NCBI GenBank assembly: GCA_963576565.1
Contig: OY755038.1
Location: forward strand, 207,425,013 to 207,489,012
Reading direction: 5' to 3'
DNA from: Aspidapion aeneum
Taxonomy: Eukaryota; Arthropoda; Insecta; Coleoptera; Brentidae
DNA length: 64,000 nt
Part shown: one piece after another, positions 33,691-44,990 of the stretch
How positions within the stretch are numbered: the first letter of the stretch is position 1
How the letters are laid out: every line of letters starts with the position of its first letter
Position numbers and translations under genes: made by a program
Notes under the pieces: model-generated
Told to the model about the DNA's origin: nothing
Databases searched by the model: none
The model's input: only the letters and a program-made list of their open reading frames with translations

Positions 33691-34516
33691 AATATAATCA
33701 CACATTAAAGTTACTCGAAATGAATTCACGGTTACTTAGTAACTTTAAAATATTTAAAAAACGGTGTTTACTAGGCTGATGGTTACCGTTACTTGTGACG
33801 ACATGGTTAGTGTGAGTCAGCGAAAAAAAACCGAACACAAGCAACCGGAAACCTGGTTTTTATTATCACTTTAAGAAAAAAGACTTACATTTATTTTGCT
33901 TATCCTGCCAACTGCAGCAAATTACTGGTAAACTAGCTTGAATTTTTTGTAACCTGCAAAATAGATGAAAAGCATAGTAAAACTCTAGAAATACCTTCTA
34001 TTTTTCGTATCGAAAAGTGGACAAAATAAACTCACATTTCTGCCAGAAATATCGCTGTAGTTCAGTGGACAGTGTATATTATATTCTATAATCTTTGGGC
34101 AGTGTCTAAGCTCGTTTGTCCAAAAAATAAGCATATGTCAAAGTTAGATATACATTGATAGTATAGATAGACTTTAGAGAGGGAATTGGTGGAGGGGTTG
34201 CCTACAGAATTTGGTCAGTCATGTGCAGGGCCTGGTCACTCGAGCTTCACTTACCAGTCGATGGCGGCGCCACCGTAGACCCCCGCTCATCCTCACCCAA
34301 CCCGCTACTGCCCATCTTTTCGGTAGAAACCAGCTGATCGGTCTCGAATTTTCTGGAATTCCATTTTTTCGTTTTTTACTGCAATTTTTACGGCTTTTAT
34401 CAACATTTTTGGTATTTAGGAAACCAAATTTTACCGGCCAGCCAAAAATTCAAGAATTTGTTAATAATCTCAAGTAAGTATATAACATAACCTATAAAAT
34501 AAAAAAGCCCAATTTC
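33691..34516. other. No gene recognised; one repeat edge
   Basis: 34197-34225 (GGTTGCCTACAGAATTTGG) matches one TIR of the Mutator-like miniature family, so a half copy may lie here. The rest is unassigned. Confidence 0.45.
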
Positions 34517-34685
34517 ATCGGCGTGGCCAGCCTGAAGGGGGCTGCGGCCTACGTCTATGCTTTCTGTGATACACATATATTGTATCTGTATTTTTTTAAT
34601 AGTAGTGATCCAGGGGACTCCTGCAATACATAAGGGCAGCCTGAGATCCAACAGAGGGGGCCAGGCCCCCCTTAGCTACGCTGAT
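34517..34685. mobile_element. Probable G/C-rich TIR miniature element
   Basis: Imperfect inverted ends: TCGGCGTGGCCAGCCTGAAG and CCCCCTTAGCTACGCTGA. Same style as other hAT-type miniature elements here. No clear TSD. Confidence 0.5.
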
Positions 34686-35494
34686 GTCTATCCTCTGATT
34701 GTGGGTTATAAATTTCAAACCTTGGGCTGGGTTCGGTTTGCTTATCTAGCACTTTTGGTAAATAGGAATTATAACATTCCGAAGAAAGAATATTGTTTGT
34801 ATATTACAATTTTATATTGTTTCAGGTAATGTTTTTCCAGCTGCTCCAAAGGAGACATGACTGATATGCACATAGAGTGGGGCTCGTGTTCACAATTCAC
34901 ATTTTCAAAAACGAGACCAATTATAACAGCGGGATAGATCATTTAGGGTAATTTGGTGTGTATGCTAAGGTAGGTAACTGATCAAGAGAGCAGCACTCAC
35001 TACGTGACCTAGGATATTCTACCTGGACAAATATGGTGTACTAAAATTAGCAACCGAACCACCTCTGGACAAAAGTGTTATATAAAATATGATATGACTG
35101 AGCTAGCCCCCTAATATATGTAAGGAACTCACATGTTTATTATTAAGAGAGATTAATTATAATACTGGTATTACATATTTAGTGTGTTGAATTATACAAT
35201 AAAAAATTAATTAATTTTCTTTTAATAAAGTTTTAAATAAGTTATTTATAATAAATACCTACCCACATACATAATGTAGTTTTATTTTCTGAATTTACTG
35301 CCAAAATATTTGCATTGTTTCATTTTTGATATGAAACAATGCAAACATTTTGGTGCAATCAAAATTTAATTTTTAAAATTGGCGGCTGCCGCCGCCGCGC
35401 CAGCTGGGCGATTGCAGCGCCGCGCTCGATAGGTCAGGAACTAAAAAAAGAGGCATAGAATGAGTGTCCCATCTTTTTTATACTTATTTACCTA
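34686..35494. other. No gene; one GC-rich patch
   Basis: 35380-35435 is a GC-rich run (GGCTGCCGCCGCCGCG). No frame or motif supported. Confidence 0.45.
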
Positions 35495-35668
35495 ATCTGT
35501 GGTCATGTGAACTTACTGTAGCGGCATCATCGGGTTTTCATAAAACAAATGGTTTAAGGCAACCCGGTGACGTAGATTTTTTTAATCTGATTATAGTTGG
35601 CCAGTCAGGCTCAATGAACTTTCAAATTCTGTAGGTAACCTGTATAAAAGTATAAAGACCTTGCAGTG
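35495..35668. mobile_element. Mutator-like miniature element copy
   Basis: Shares CTGATTATAGTTGGCCAGTC and the end GTAACCTGTATAAAAGTATA AAGACCTTG with 27083-27256 and 20492-20689. The left end differs, so it is probably eroded or rearranged. Confidence 0.65.
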
Positions 35669-36406
35669 GGTGTATTTTCTGGTCTGGTGAGGTATGCTGT
35701 TTCTCACTTATATAAATGCACTAAGAAAAGGAAAGGACTAGTAAATACGTGTAACCATAGAAATCAGCCAAAAAAAGCCTTTTTGTTATTTTGTTCTAGT
35801 TTTATTTGTTAAATACTAGTGCAATTTTAAAAACTCTACAGGAGAAGCGAAAAACTGCAGTTAACTGCAATAAGAGCTGATTTTTTTAAAACTTTTACTC
35901 AGAAAAGTATTTTTTTTTGGTGTTTAGAATTTTTTTACATCCTAAAGTGATTCTCAATATATGACGCCATCTGTCACTTACGAGGTACTGCACTTGGATC
36001 CTCGATATGTAAATATCAATTTTTTTAACCGAGATAAAAGACCACAAAAATACTGTACATATAAATGTCAAACTTAAAAGCTATAGAAGGAACTATAAGA
36101 AAACTAATAGGTTACATTATAATTGGCTATTTCTCAATTTTTTAATATAGGTAAAACACTCTATATTTTAGATTAGGTACTTTAATATAAATGTCAAATC
36201 CATCAAAATAAACACAAATTAAAAACTGTCAACAAGCTGTCAACAGTCATGTACACCTCGACTGAATAGGGACTGTAAAAATAGCTTTTCTGGCCTCTTC
36301 ATTCTTTACCGGTCCCTGATACCGGAAAGTTTTTTAAAAGAAAATGCCTGTAAAATGATGAAAAAATTTTAGGTACGGAAAGTGCTTGTTTTCCGGTTGG
36401 TTAAAA
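35669..36406. other. No feature recognised
   Basis: AT-rich sequence; nothing supported. Confidence 0.5.
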
Positions 36407-36660
36407 TAAATATTTTGATGTTCGCTGCCACTTTGACCCCTCCCCGTCGGATATCCTGCCAAAAGCGCGGATTTGAGGGGGGGGTAACGGGGGTAACGGG
36501 GTAATTCCCCCTCTAGAAAAAATAATTTACACTAAAAAAATAAGGGAAAACAGGAGAATTACCCCCATAGAAAAAAAATATATTACACAAAATAAATTTG
36601 TTGACTATTACATTACCGCCCCCTACAGTTTGACCCAGATCCGCGCTTGATCCGCCACTG
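36407..36660. mobile_element. hAT-type miniature element fragment with nested CAAGCGCGGAT element
   Basis: Outer: the right part of the element family seen at 15543-15766 (CCACTTTGACCCCTCCCC ... ATCCGCCACTG). It is interrupted at 36460-36649 by a copy of the 193-bp CAAGCGCGGAT element; ATCC is repeated at the junctions. Confidence 0.75.
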
Positions 36661-37465
36661 ATTGTAAGTACTCGGTAGAAAGTTAAAATCATTTAACATC
36701 ATTTTTAAAGATAAAATGGAAAATCTTGAACTAACGGCATATCGGCACGATAAAATCACGGGCCGTTTAAATATAAATTCGTGATTTTATCCATTGTGAC
36801 ATGCGTCATTTTGTAAGTCGTTCGGGCTATGTAATGAAACTTAGAATCACGCTAAATGGAGCGGAAATACAAACATCTAATATCGTTTTCGATCAACGAT
36901 CAAAAACCGCTCCCGAGCGATCCGAGATCAATCTTAAAAAGATTTCAAAATCGTTGCGTCGCTCCCTCTGAGATTTCTTTATTCGATTAGGCAAAACACT
37001 TGCTTCCAAATCTCGCCCGAATTGATCTCGCTTGCTCTCAGTCCTGAGATGGATCAACTTTTTCATTGTTTTTTAGGGTTTTTTTCTTTTTTATTTTCTA
37101 TCAAGTGCAACAATGGTGTTTGAAGGGTTTTCCCCCTCAAGTCAAGTTCTAAAGATAAACAAAAATATTTATTGGATTTTTTGTTGTTAAATCAAGAAAT
37201 GGAGGTTTTAGCTGTGCTCAAACGTTATTATCATTCTTAAAATTCGTTATTTTGCTTGTTTAAAATTTTGAGGGTTTGTGATCAAAGCGTCTTCGATTAG
37301 AGATACTGCTGGGAGCGCTCCATTTAGGATTTAAATCAATCAGGGATCAGTTTGTAGTTCCTCCTACAGAGATCTGCACCAGCAAGGAGCGATTACTAAG
37401 CGTTCGAGAGCAGTTTTGATCGAAAACGAAAGGCCTATGTATATTTTTATATTACATTCACCTAA
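36661..37465. other. Possible decayed TIR unit
   Basis: TAAATGGAGCG near 36853 and GCGCTCCATTTAG near 37313 are inverted, and GATCGAAAACGA-like words occur near both ends. Not firm enough to call an element. Confidence 0.35.
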
Positions 37466-37675
37466 ATGGCGTCTGACGACCGCCATGTTGATTCCTGTTT
37501 AAAAAAAAAAACATAACCTATAGCACCTTCGGGATTAGCAGCAATTCAACGACACCTTTTTTGTCAAAATCAGTTCAGCCGTTTAGCCTCTGCGCGACAC
37601 AAACATACATACAAACATCCATATCCCAAGCGAATCCCTTCCTTTCGCCGCGCCGTGCTGCAGTTGGGTAAAAAC
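37466..37675 (+). repeat. Dispersed repeat family E, copy 1
   Basis: AAATGGCGTCTGACGACCGC, AGCAATTCAACGACACCTTT, GTGCTGCAGTTGGGTAAAA; matches 61565-62280. Confidence 0.75.
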
Positions 37676-37685
37676 AGACTAGCAC

Positions 37686-37813
37686 TCAGATGCACCGTAA
37701 CAAGGCTTATTTGCTAATCCATTTTCCCTCTTTGTTGTTTTGTATGTGAGCAACAAGGATTTAATCGCGATTAAACCCATGATCGCACTTAAGTGCTTAC
37801 GGTGCATCTGAGG
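37686..37813. repeat. Short TIR unit, CTCAGATGCACCGTAA
   Basis: 16-bp perfect inverted ends (37686-37701, 37798-37813), with an inner GCACTTAAGTGC palindrome. Non-coding. Confidence 0.75.
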
Positions 37814-38150
37814 GGTATATCAACAATGGCCGCAATTCTTCATCATTTGATTTTAAATATTGACAAATCTTCCTAAGTTCGTTGTCGTTGCCGAATAATA
37901 AAAAATTCCCCTTTTTGCCATATCTTACCAATGTATTAGGAATTTTTCTTATGCCAAATCTTAAATCACTGCCGCCTATCGCTTGACAATTTGTGTTATT
38001 GAAATTATTTAATAAGATTTTATTGTGGTACTGCTTATTAAAATTTTTTAAGAGACTAAACTTAATATTTTCACAGATGTTTAGAAAAAAGTACCATATC
38101 ACTTTGGTCGACAAATCATACGGAATTACTACCGAAAGGAAGTGGGCCAT
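37797..38150 (-). CDS. Unrecognised open frame, 117 codons
   Basis: Starts MAHFLSVVIPYDL, ends near LKSNDEELRPLLIYPSDAP, with its last codons inside the TIR unit at 37798-37813. No domain or signal recognised, Asn/Lys/Leu-rich. It could be a transposon fragment, an exon or a chance frame. Low support. Confidence 0.2.
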   Translation of the reverse strand: MAHFLSVVIPYDLSTKVIWYFFLNICENIKFSLLKNFNKQYHNKILLNNFNNTNCQAIGGSDLRFGIRKIPNTLVRYGKKGNFLLFGNDNELRKICQYLKSNDEELRPLLIYPSDAP

Positions 38151-38375
38151 CGCGTAATTATTTCTGTTGGCAAGTTCGTTAAGTAGATTTTAGTGTGGTA
38201 ACCTTGGTTATAGAAAAATGTCCATGAAACTTAAGTCCATTTTTTATGACATCAGTGCCCCTATATTTTTATTTCTATATTATAAAATAATATAAAATCC
38301 TTGTCAGATCGTGCGTTACCTATAGAGACATTAAAAAAAATTTGTTAACTTTATTATAATAGTCATCAACACCAG

Positions 38376-38568
38376 CAAGCGCGGATTTGAGGGGGGGTAA
38401 CGGGGTAATTACCCCCCCCTAGAAAAAAAATATGCCTTTTTTCTTAATAAAATAAGGGAAAATAGGAAAACTACCTCCCTCTAGAAAAAAAAATTATATT
38501 ACAAAAAAAAAATTCGTCGACTATTACCCCCCCCCCCCCCCCTAGATTTTAATCCAGATCCGCGCTTG
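38376..38568. mobile_element. 193-bp hAT-type miniature element, TIR CAAGCGCGGAT
   Basis: TIRs CAAGCGCGGAT / ATCCGCGCTTG, perfect 8-bp TSD AACACCAG (38368-38375, 38569-38576). Subterminal G- and C-tracts. A second copy lies at 36460-36649. Confidence 0.92.
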
Positions 38569-38576
38569 AACACCAG

Positions 38577-38880
38577 TACTGTCTATACTTAAGCAATGCT
38601 ACACGTAGGTACGCTTGTTCTTTTCAATATTAATATTAAAAGGCATGTTAACATCTTCATTAATTGACCGATTGTTATTATCGAGTGTGCGGTGGGCTGT
38701 TTCATCAACTGGCCCATCATCATCAAGTAAACCATCATTTGGCCTGCTATTCGATGAAGCGTCACAAAAATACCGAAGCAGTTCAATGCCGCCTACTGCC
38801 GATGCCGATCGCAACTTCAGCCTACCGGTATTAAATTCCGCAAAGTGCAGAAAAACTTGAGGAATTTTGGAAGATAGCAG
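38577..38880 (-). pseudogene. Possible transposase or gene terminal fragment
   Basis: A minus frame of 71 codons (38814-38599) begins after a readable upstream segment and contains GGIELLRYFCDASSNSR, an acidic stretch (LLDDDGPVDE) and ends VNMPFNINIEKNKRTYV. Codon use looks more gene-like than the surroundings. The family is not recognised; a PIF/Harbinger-like C-terminus is only a guess. Confidence 0.25.
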
Positions 38881-39218
38881 TTATGAAGGATCAACCAGGG
38901 TCCTAAAATAAACCGTATTTGTTCATGGAATTGAACCTGTTCTTGTATTTAAATGTCGATTGTCATTAAGTTTATGAAACTTTTGTTCATCTAAATAAAA
39001 AATAAACCAAGTACTATTTCTGCTGTATGTATTTTGTAGACCGCTGATCGCTTATCTGGTTGATTACCTAATATATAAGGATTTTGCTATAGTCTCTGCT
39101 TCCAAGATCTGTTCTTAACACTTTATTCTGTCACTTGCAGTCTAGATGTTATATGTATCTGCATGGATTGTAGAATATTATATTGGATTTGACCAAAGCA
39201 AAAGTGGCCAATCGAAAA

Positions 39219-39750
39219 TGGCCGCCGTGCACGTACGTTTTAAATATATTATTACTGGGATAGGGCCTCAAAAAATGACTGGTGCCGACATGTTGGATTT
39301 CAAATGAACCCATTCATATGGCTTGGATAAATTCAGGCTACTGATAATGGGTGCTGTGCTCTCAGCGCCTTTCTTTTTAAAGCTTAAAAACACCCGTTAT
39401 CAGTTACCTTAGGATAAATACCTTTTAATTTGTTTAAAAAAATAGCAAGTAAGGGGCTACGTCAACTCAAGATAATTACTTTCTCTTCTAAAAGTTCCAA
39501 AAGCCAAAATTATAATAAAATTGAACCCCAATTTTTACAACGTCAAAATATCGCATTGATCGATTTTCAACGTCATTTGAAAGCAGTTCCTGTCAAATTT
39601 TATTAAAAGCGTCTACTTTTTAATCCAAACCATACGTTTGGGTTCATTTGAATCCAATATGGCGGAACGCTTGTAGCAGTCATTTTTCCATTAATGGTTT
39701 TAATACGCATTAGCAGTACTGATATATTTAAGACGTACGTGCCGCCGTGT
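39219..39750. mobile_element. Diverged TIR element, about 530 bp
   Basis: GCCGCCGTGCACGTACGTTTTAA and the inverted partner at 39705-39750 (ACGTACGTGCCGCCGTG); further inverted match TTGGATTTCAAATGAACCCA near 39292 and its partner near 39642. Confidence 0.7.
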
Positions 39751-39789
39751 CGCTTTATTATTATTTGAGTTTGACACAAATACTTTATA

Positions 39790-40160
39790 AAATAGCATAA
39801 ATACATGTTCAAAGAATTGAAAAGTGAAGCCCTCATCGCTGGCTTTGGAAACAATGGCAAATTTAAATTCGCGGACGCGAATTTTTTGGTGCGCAGGCGT
39901 GTGTCTTGTCTTGTTGCTTATTTACATTTTTGCGGTGTTTTGCGTTTGTCGTGTAAAATTATGTCTTTTTCTGTGAAAATTTGGAAATAATTCACGTAAA
40001 ACATGTGCGATTTGTGGAAAAATGTCCGGGAGAAGTAAGGGAGTGCCATTCCATAGGTAACTACTTGTATTTTTCTTCATAATTTGTTAATAAAGTTAAG
40101 AGTGGTTCATAAATGCCATTAAACACTCTTCATGGTGTCCACAATAAATCTACACAATTA
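39790..40160 (+). mobile_element. THAP-exon repeat family, copy A
   Basis: Shares with 44345-44720 a leader (AAAAGTGAAGC, CAATGGCAAAT) and the exon GGAAATAATTCACGTAAAAC through GTGCCATTCCATAG/GTAAC. In this copy the presumed ATG reads TTT, so it lacks the start, and the donor is GTAACT. Confidence 0.68.
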
Positions 40161-40679
40161 GTTTTAGAAAAACTGCAATTGTAATCCACAATTTGATAAA
40201 TTTTCACCCAATCAACTAGTCTTTAGAAAAAAATAATAGACATAACCCTAAACTTTTGACAATTGTCAAATAATGTAGTGACGTATCGGAGTATGTTCCA
40301 AAACTAACTCATGCGCAGTAACCGAAATCCAGTCTACGCGAAAAGGAAACATTAAAAATTAAATAGGGGTCCTGGCTTCAAGTATCGCGTGTGAGAATGC
40401 ATGGGTATGCCCCATATTTATGCTCTAACGTATTTGGTTTGACATTTCCATTCCCTGGTTTCGAAATGTCAAGTGATTGCCGCCGTTTTTGATTATTTAT
40501 TTTTTAAGTGATTTTGCCAGTTCTTTTTAATTAAATTTGGGATAAAATATAAATTGCCAGAAACTGTTTTGGGTCTCAAACTTTTAGGGAAGTCAGGATA
40601 TTCTTTTTTGTTTAACAAAAATAACAACCACTAAGTAATGTTAAGTACTAATAAAATATTTGGAAGAATAATACAAAAA

Positions 40680-40956
40680 AATTGTGTGTGCTTAAGACCA
40701 CACGGCAGAAGTGTAAACTTCAACAAGGCGAAATTAATAATACTGGCCTAACATATTCTGCAAAGCGGACCGAACCGAATTCTTCTGTGTACTGGCCTTC
40801 ATCTGCATCATCATATCGCTCGCTAAATGTTTCTCACAGTTAGTCGACTCGAGCCGATTTCACCCGAATGAGCGTTACAAAGCCGAGCCTGACGGCTCAG
40901 TTGAATTCACTACCCACAAAAACTACTAAACGCGCCTAAAGAAGTTTACACTTCAA
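40680..40956 (-). repeat. Dispersed repeat family C, copy with 50-bp insertion
   Basis: Starts TGTGTGCTTAAGACCACACG, GCAGAAGTGTAAACTTC; ends GAAGTTTACACTTC, the inverse of the first 14-bp motif. A segment around 40745-40795 ending in a repeat of TACTGGCC is absent in the 62677 copy. SINE-like size; no pol III boxes recognised. Confidence 0.75.
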
Positions 40957-41109
40957 AAAAATAATTTTTATCTTTTTATTGCAACAAAATAAAAAAATTG
41001 GTCAAATCAGACGCGGGTAGGTTGGTGCGCCATGTAGCCGCTCACTAGAGCTGAAACAAGAGGGAAATGCGAAAACAAGGCACTGACTTGACTAAAATAG
41101 TAATAGTAA

Positions 41110-41640
41110 AAGTAAATTTTGGTGTTTTTAATTTTTTCCTATAGTTTTATGATAGTTTCTACCAGCCTGTCAAAGCTCAGCTCTCTAACATTTCTGGAAG
41201 TGGACAATGTTACTTTTATAAAACGTTACATGTATAGGGGAGGGAAGTAAATGAAAATTTTGGGGTTTTTTTAATTTTTCCCATAGTTTTGTCATCGTTC
41301 CACTCTGTCAAAGGTCAGCTCTTTAGCAATTTCGGAAGTGGGCAATGTTACTTTTATATACATTTATATGTATAGGGGACGGAAGTAATTTAAAATTTTT
41401 GGGTTTTTAAATTTTTTCCTGTGGTTTTATCTTAATTCCTATCGGTAATGCCAAAGCTCAGCTCTCTAGCGTTTCTGGAAGTGGGCAATGTTAATTTTAT
41501 ATAAATTTGCATGTAGGGGAGGGGAGCAAATTAAAATTTTGTAGTTTTTTTATTTTTGCCAAGGGTTTGGTCATAAGTTATATAAGTTTGCCAAATTTCA
41601 GCTTTGTAGCTGTCTGGAAGTACAGCAGAATATTGATGAT
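41110..41640 (+). repeat. Tandem repeat, about 140-bp unit, nearly 4 copies
   Basis: CAGCTCT-like anchor at 41178, 41316, 41459 and 41599. Units contain GGAAGTGGGCAATGTTA and GTATAGGGGAGGGAAG. Non-coding. Confidence 0.87.
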
Positions 41641-42259
41641 CTATACAATTGTGAGTGAGTGGCAAATTCCACGTTTTTCAAAATTCCGTAACTACTTTAC
41701 TGCTTTATGGAAATTCATGAAACTTGGACGGATTGCTAGATCTATCAAGGTCTACTGTGCAAAGCTTGAGTTTCGTAGCTCAATCCTAAGTAGAGATATA
41801 GATAGGTCAAATATGGGCTGAAATGTTTCAAGAAAAGGTACCAGCAGTTTACGAAAACTTGGCGGGGCACAATTAAACCTGTTACTCATTACTTCAAAAT
41901 AAACCGGTGTAATGTGGACTATGAGTGTCGGCCTGGTAATCACGTAGTTGTGGCTTTGCAAACTAAGATGTGGTAGCGAGATGGTTTCGAGAAGAAGATC
42001 GATGAAAATTGAGTAATTAACTGGCAAAAACCACCTTGAGAGGCAAACCATCAATGGTTCATTAGTACTCTTTTAAATGTGGTTTGGTTTATATAAAAAA
42101 GTAGGCAGGTTTTGGTTTTTCAAATTTATTATTTTTAAGTAGGTACGAGGGTTGTCTTTTAAGTTTTGCATATACCGCTGCAACAAAACAGTCAATAACT
42201 TTTAAAGAGTTTATTGTTTCTCGAAGTATTCTTCACTAAAATTAATGCACTTTTGCATG

Positions 42260-43270
42260 CGCTCAAACCAGTTGTTAAAGCTCTAATTCCACTCGTTTGT
42301 TGGTACTGTCAAAATTCCATTCTTAAAGGCGTCGACTGCTTCCTCTGGCGACTGAAATCTTTGCCCACGCAGTCCATTCTTGATTTTCAAAAAAGTATAG
42401 AAATCGTTGGGACTTAGGTTGGGACTGTATGGAGGATGGTTCAACAATTTGACGTTTTGTTGGGTTAAAAATTTTATGGTTTTTTGTGCAACTTGCATCT
42501 TCTTGGTAGAGGATGATTCGTCCTTCGGGGTTCGTTTCTCGAAGCTCAGCGCGATGACTTTCTGCAAACAAATGGTGATGTACCAATGGGCAGTGACAGT
42601 CCTTTGAGCTTCCAGAGGAATTGTTGCTACATGACCTGCTTTTAAGACATATGTCGCGACCACCGTTTTAGAAACACTTCGAGAACGGATTACTTTTGTT
42701 GGCTTTTCTTCATCTTGGAACACCCAAACAGAGTACTGACGGTTATGTTAGGGTTCATATGAGTAAATCTACGATTCATCACCACTGATAATGCTGTACA
42801 CGCTTTCGAATTTACTGCCACAAAGAGATCTAGAGTACTAGACAATTGACCCTAGCTTCTTTCTGTTCTTCGGTTAAAAGATGCGTTATTCTCGGGAAAC
42901 TAATTTTCTTACCCATAATTCTTCATGCAAATTTTTTGAATTGAGGTCTTTGAAATCCCCAATGAAACCTCAATCTCGCGACACGTCACATGTCTATCTT
43001 CCGTGATGATCATGTGTACGGCATCGACGTTTTCCTGGGTGACAAACGTTTTTGGTGCACCTGGCTTTGGATCGTCGCGTCGCTAACGCTTTTCTAGAGG
43101 CCCTCGATACATTTGACCCTTGTAAAACAACTGTCAAATGTATCGAGGGCCTCTAGGCTAATCTATCCACGCTTAAATTCTCCATACCAACAAGAAACTG
43201 TCGACTGATGGTGCATTATTACCGAAAACAGAAATCAATTCGGCAAGGTATAATTGTTGAGATAATTTCC
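42260..43270 (-). pseudogene. mariner transposase, multiply broken
   Basis: Minus-strand pieces in order: an HTH-like N-terminus with VSCWYGEFKRG (near 43190), then a hairpin insertion, then DDPKPGAPKTFVTQENVDAV and an HTH segment EIEVSLGISKTSIQKI (43080-42930), then GRIILYQEDAS (near 42520, second Asp region), then HPPYSPNLSPNDFYTF and LRGQRFQSPEEAVDAFKNGI (42430-42290). In active mariners the motif is YSPDLxPxD, where the first Asp is the third catalytic residue; here it is Asn. Frameshifts separate the pieces. Inactive by several independent lesions. Confidence 0.87.
43094..43157. repeat. Perfect small hairpin inside mariner transposase
   Basis: Arms TCTAGAGGCCCTCGATACAT (plus TTGAC) and exact complement, 25 bp each, loop of about 14 nt. 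It interrupts the codons after EFKRG, so it arrived after the mariner. No TSD seen; origin unknown. Confidence 0.85.
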
Positions 43271-43574
43271 TTGAGAAGTTGCAAAACATTATAGCCCGAA
43301 AATTTTCTCGGTTTAATTCCATTTTTCGACTGATAAGTTAGGTTAGGATTGAGGTTAAGTTTTAGTAACGACATTCGATCAGTGTCGCCCTCTATGTTTC
43401 TATATGCAAAATATAAAAAAACAGCCCTTGTAAAGGATGTCCCATTTTGGTCCATTCCATAGTCCACAGTACACCCGTCTATTTTTAAATGGTGAGTAAC
43501 AGACTGAATTTTTTTAAATAGCTTTATTTTGCCGAGACGTCCAACTTTTTCCAGTGACAGTGATGATTTACCAC

Positions 43575-44060
43575 ATTAAAAAAAAATGGATCCATGACGG
43601 ATTTGACAGCTAGCCTATTATCACACTTCAAGTGAAGCCTTGAAAACAGTTTTTGTAAATATCTCAAAAACTGAAGCTCCTACGAAGTTTCTGGTTATAA
43701 CGCGAATTATTGAGCAAAATATAGTCTACTATATTCCGAAAACGGTGTCTTGATACGATGCAATGCTCCCTTAAAAAGTTAGCAAAAAACTGTCATTAGC
43801 ATTAATGGATTTTGACCAAAATCTAATCAGCTCGTAAGAGCGTCGAACACTATTTTACCTAACAATTTTATGAAAATCGGTTCAGCGGTTTAGGAGCTAA
43901 CGTGTTACGGACAGAAATAATATACACACACACAGCCAGACATCACGACGATATTGCTAGGACAGATCAAAATACATCCAAATAACACATTTTTGGCGTT
44001 ATCTCAAAAAAAACTTTTCCTCTAAAATAATATCTTCTCTAGCCATTGCTATGTGGCTAG
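43575..44060 (+). repeat. Repeat family A, full-length-like copy
   Basis: About 480 bp shared with 55345-55835 (+) and 52640-54915 (-, split), with a shorter piece at 12590-12745. Conserved marks: a half with TTGAAAACAG and TATTCCGAAAAC, a middle ATTAATGGATTTTGACC, a short AC repeat, then ATCACGACGATATTGC. Non-coding; class not recognised. Confidence 0.78.
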
Positions 44061-44344
44061 AAAGGTAATAATCTGTTACTAAGTCATTACTGTTACTTTT
44101 TGCATATCGTAGATCACGAGATAAAAAAAAACATTATAAAATAACCAATGGCTATTTTTTTCTGTGGTTTGAAAGATGTATTTGAAAGTAAACGGCAACA
44201 GTGTCCTCAAAAACTCTCTGCACCCGCTTACCCTTTTAGGAACACTTTTAAGAGTTTTGGCAAAAGTTGGCTATTACGGAAAATTAAAGCTATGTATTTA
44301 CGAAAATTGAGCCTGTCGCTTATCTCCAAATACGTTAGAACATA

Positions 44345-44990
44345 AATACATGTTAAAAAATAAAAAAGTGAAGCACTCAAAGCTTGCCTTGGAAGCAATG
44401 GCAAATCTAAACTCACAAGTGCGAATTTTCAAGTGCGCATTCGTATGTTTTTTCACGTAGACACACAGCTGATCTGTGGATGGACGCCATTTTTGTTGTT
44501 TATTTACATTTGGCAGTATTTTGCGTTTTTCGTCTAAAATTATGTGTTTTTCTGTCAAAAATGGGAAATAATTCACGTAAAACATGTGCGGTTTGTGGAA
44601 AAATGTCCGGGAGAAGTAAGGGAGTGCCATTCCATAGGTAAGTTCTTGTATTTTTCTTTATAATATGTTAATAAAGTTAAGAGTGGTTTATACATGCTAT
44701 TAAACACTTTTCATGGTGTCCACAAGAAATCTGAATAATTAGTTTTGGAAAAACTACAATTTTAATCCACAATTTGATAAATTTTCACCCATTAAATTTT
44801 AGAATTTTTGAATTGTCAAAAATATTGTAGTGATGTAACGGAGTTCCTTCCAAACTCACCAAAACTGACGTATGCGCAGTAACCGAAATCCTGTCTACCC
44901 GAAAAAGCAACATTAAGAGTGGGTAATAGGTATGCCCATATTTATGCACGTACGTATTTGCTTATCACTTAAAAAATAGACCGGTGAGAG
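44345..44990 (+). mobile_element. THAP-exon repeat family, copy B
   Basis: Same leader and exon as copy A, with an intact ATG and splice donor, and shared downstream sequence (TTAATAAAGTTAAGAGTGGT, CATGGTGTCCACAA). Possibly the 5' end of a P-element-like or other THAP transposon; no further exons are seen in the window. Confidence 0.65.
44558..44637 (+). pseudogene. First exon of a THAP-type zinc-finger protein
   Basis: ATG at 44561 opens MGNNSRKTCAVCGKMSGRSK then GVPFHR, ending at 44637/44638 with GTAAGTTC, a strong donor. The C-x2-C start followed by a (G)VPFHR-like block is how THAP domains begin (C2CH zinc finger, DNA-binding, used by P-element-type transposases and many host proteins). 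The rest of the domain (AVPxP motif, second zinc pair) should lie in the next exon, which I did not find. An orphan exon. The near-identical exon at about 40000-40056 lacks the ATG. Confidence 0.6.

Larger units (their letters stand above)
42146..43430 (-). mobile_element. mariner element, complete ends, dead
   Basis: 1285 bp flanked by TA (42144-42145 and 43431-43432). TIRs of about 28 bp: CGAGGGTTGTCTTTTAAGTT and the inverted CTTAAA-like end finishing CAGCCCTTG. Length and TA target are standard for mariner. The transposase reads on the minus strand with several frameshifts and stops, plus a hairpin insertion at 43094-43157. Confidence 0.9.

Noticed and set aside
37797..38150. Named gene for the 117-codon frame
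   Set aside because: No recognisable domain and its end falls in a repeat; listed only as an unrecognised frame.
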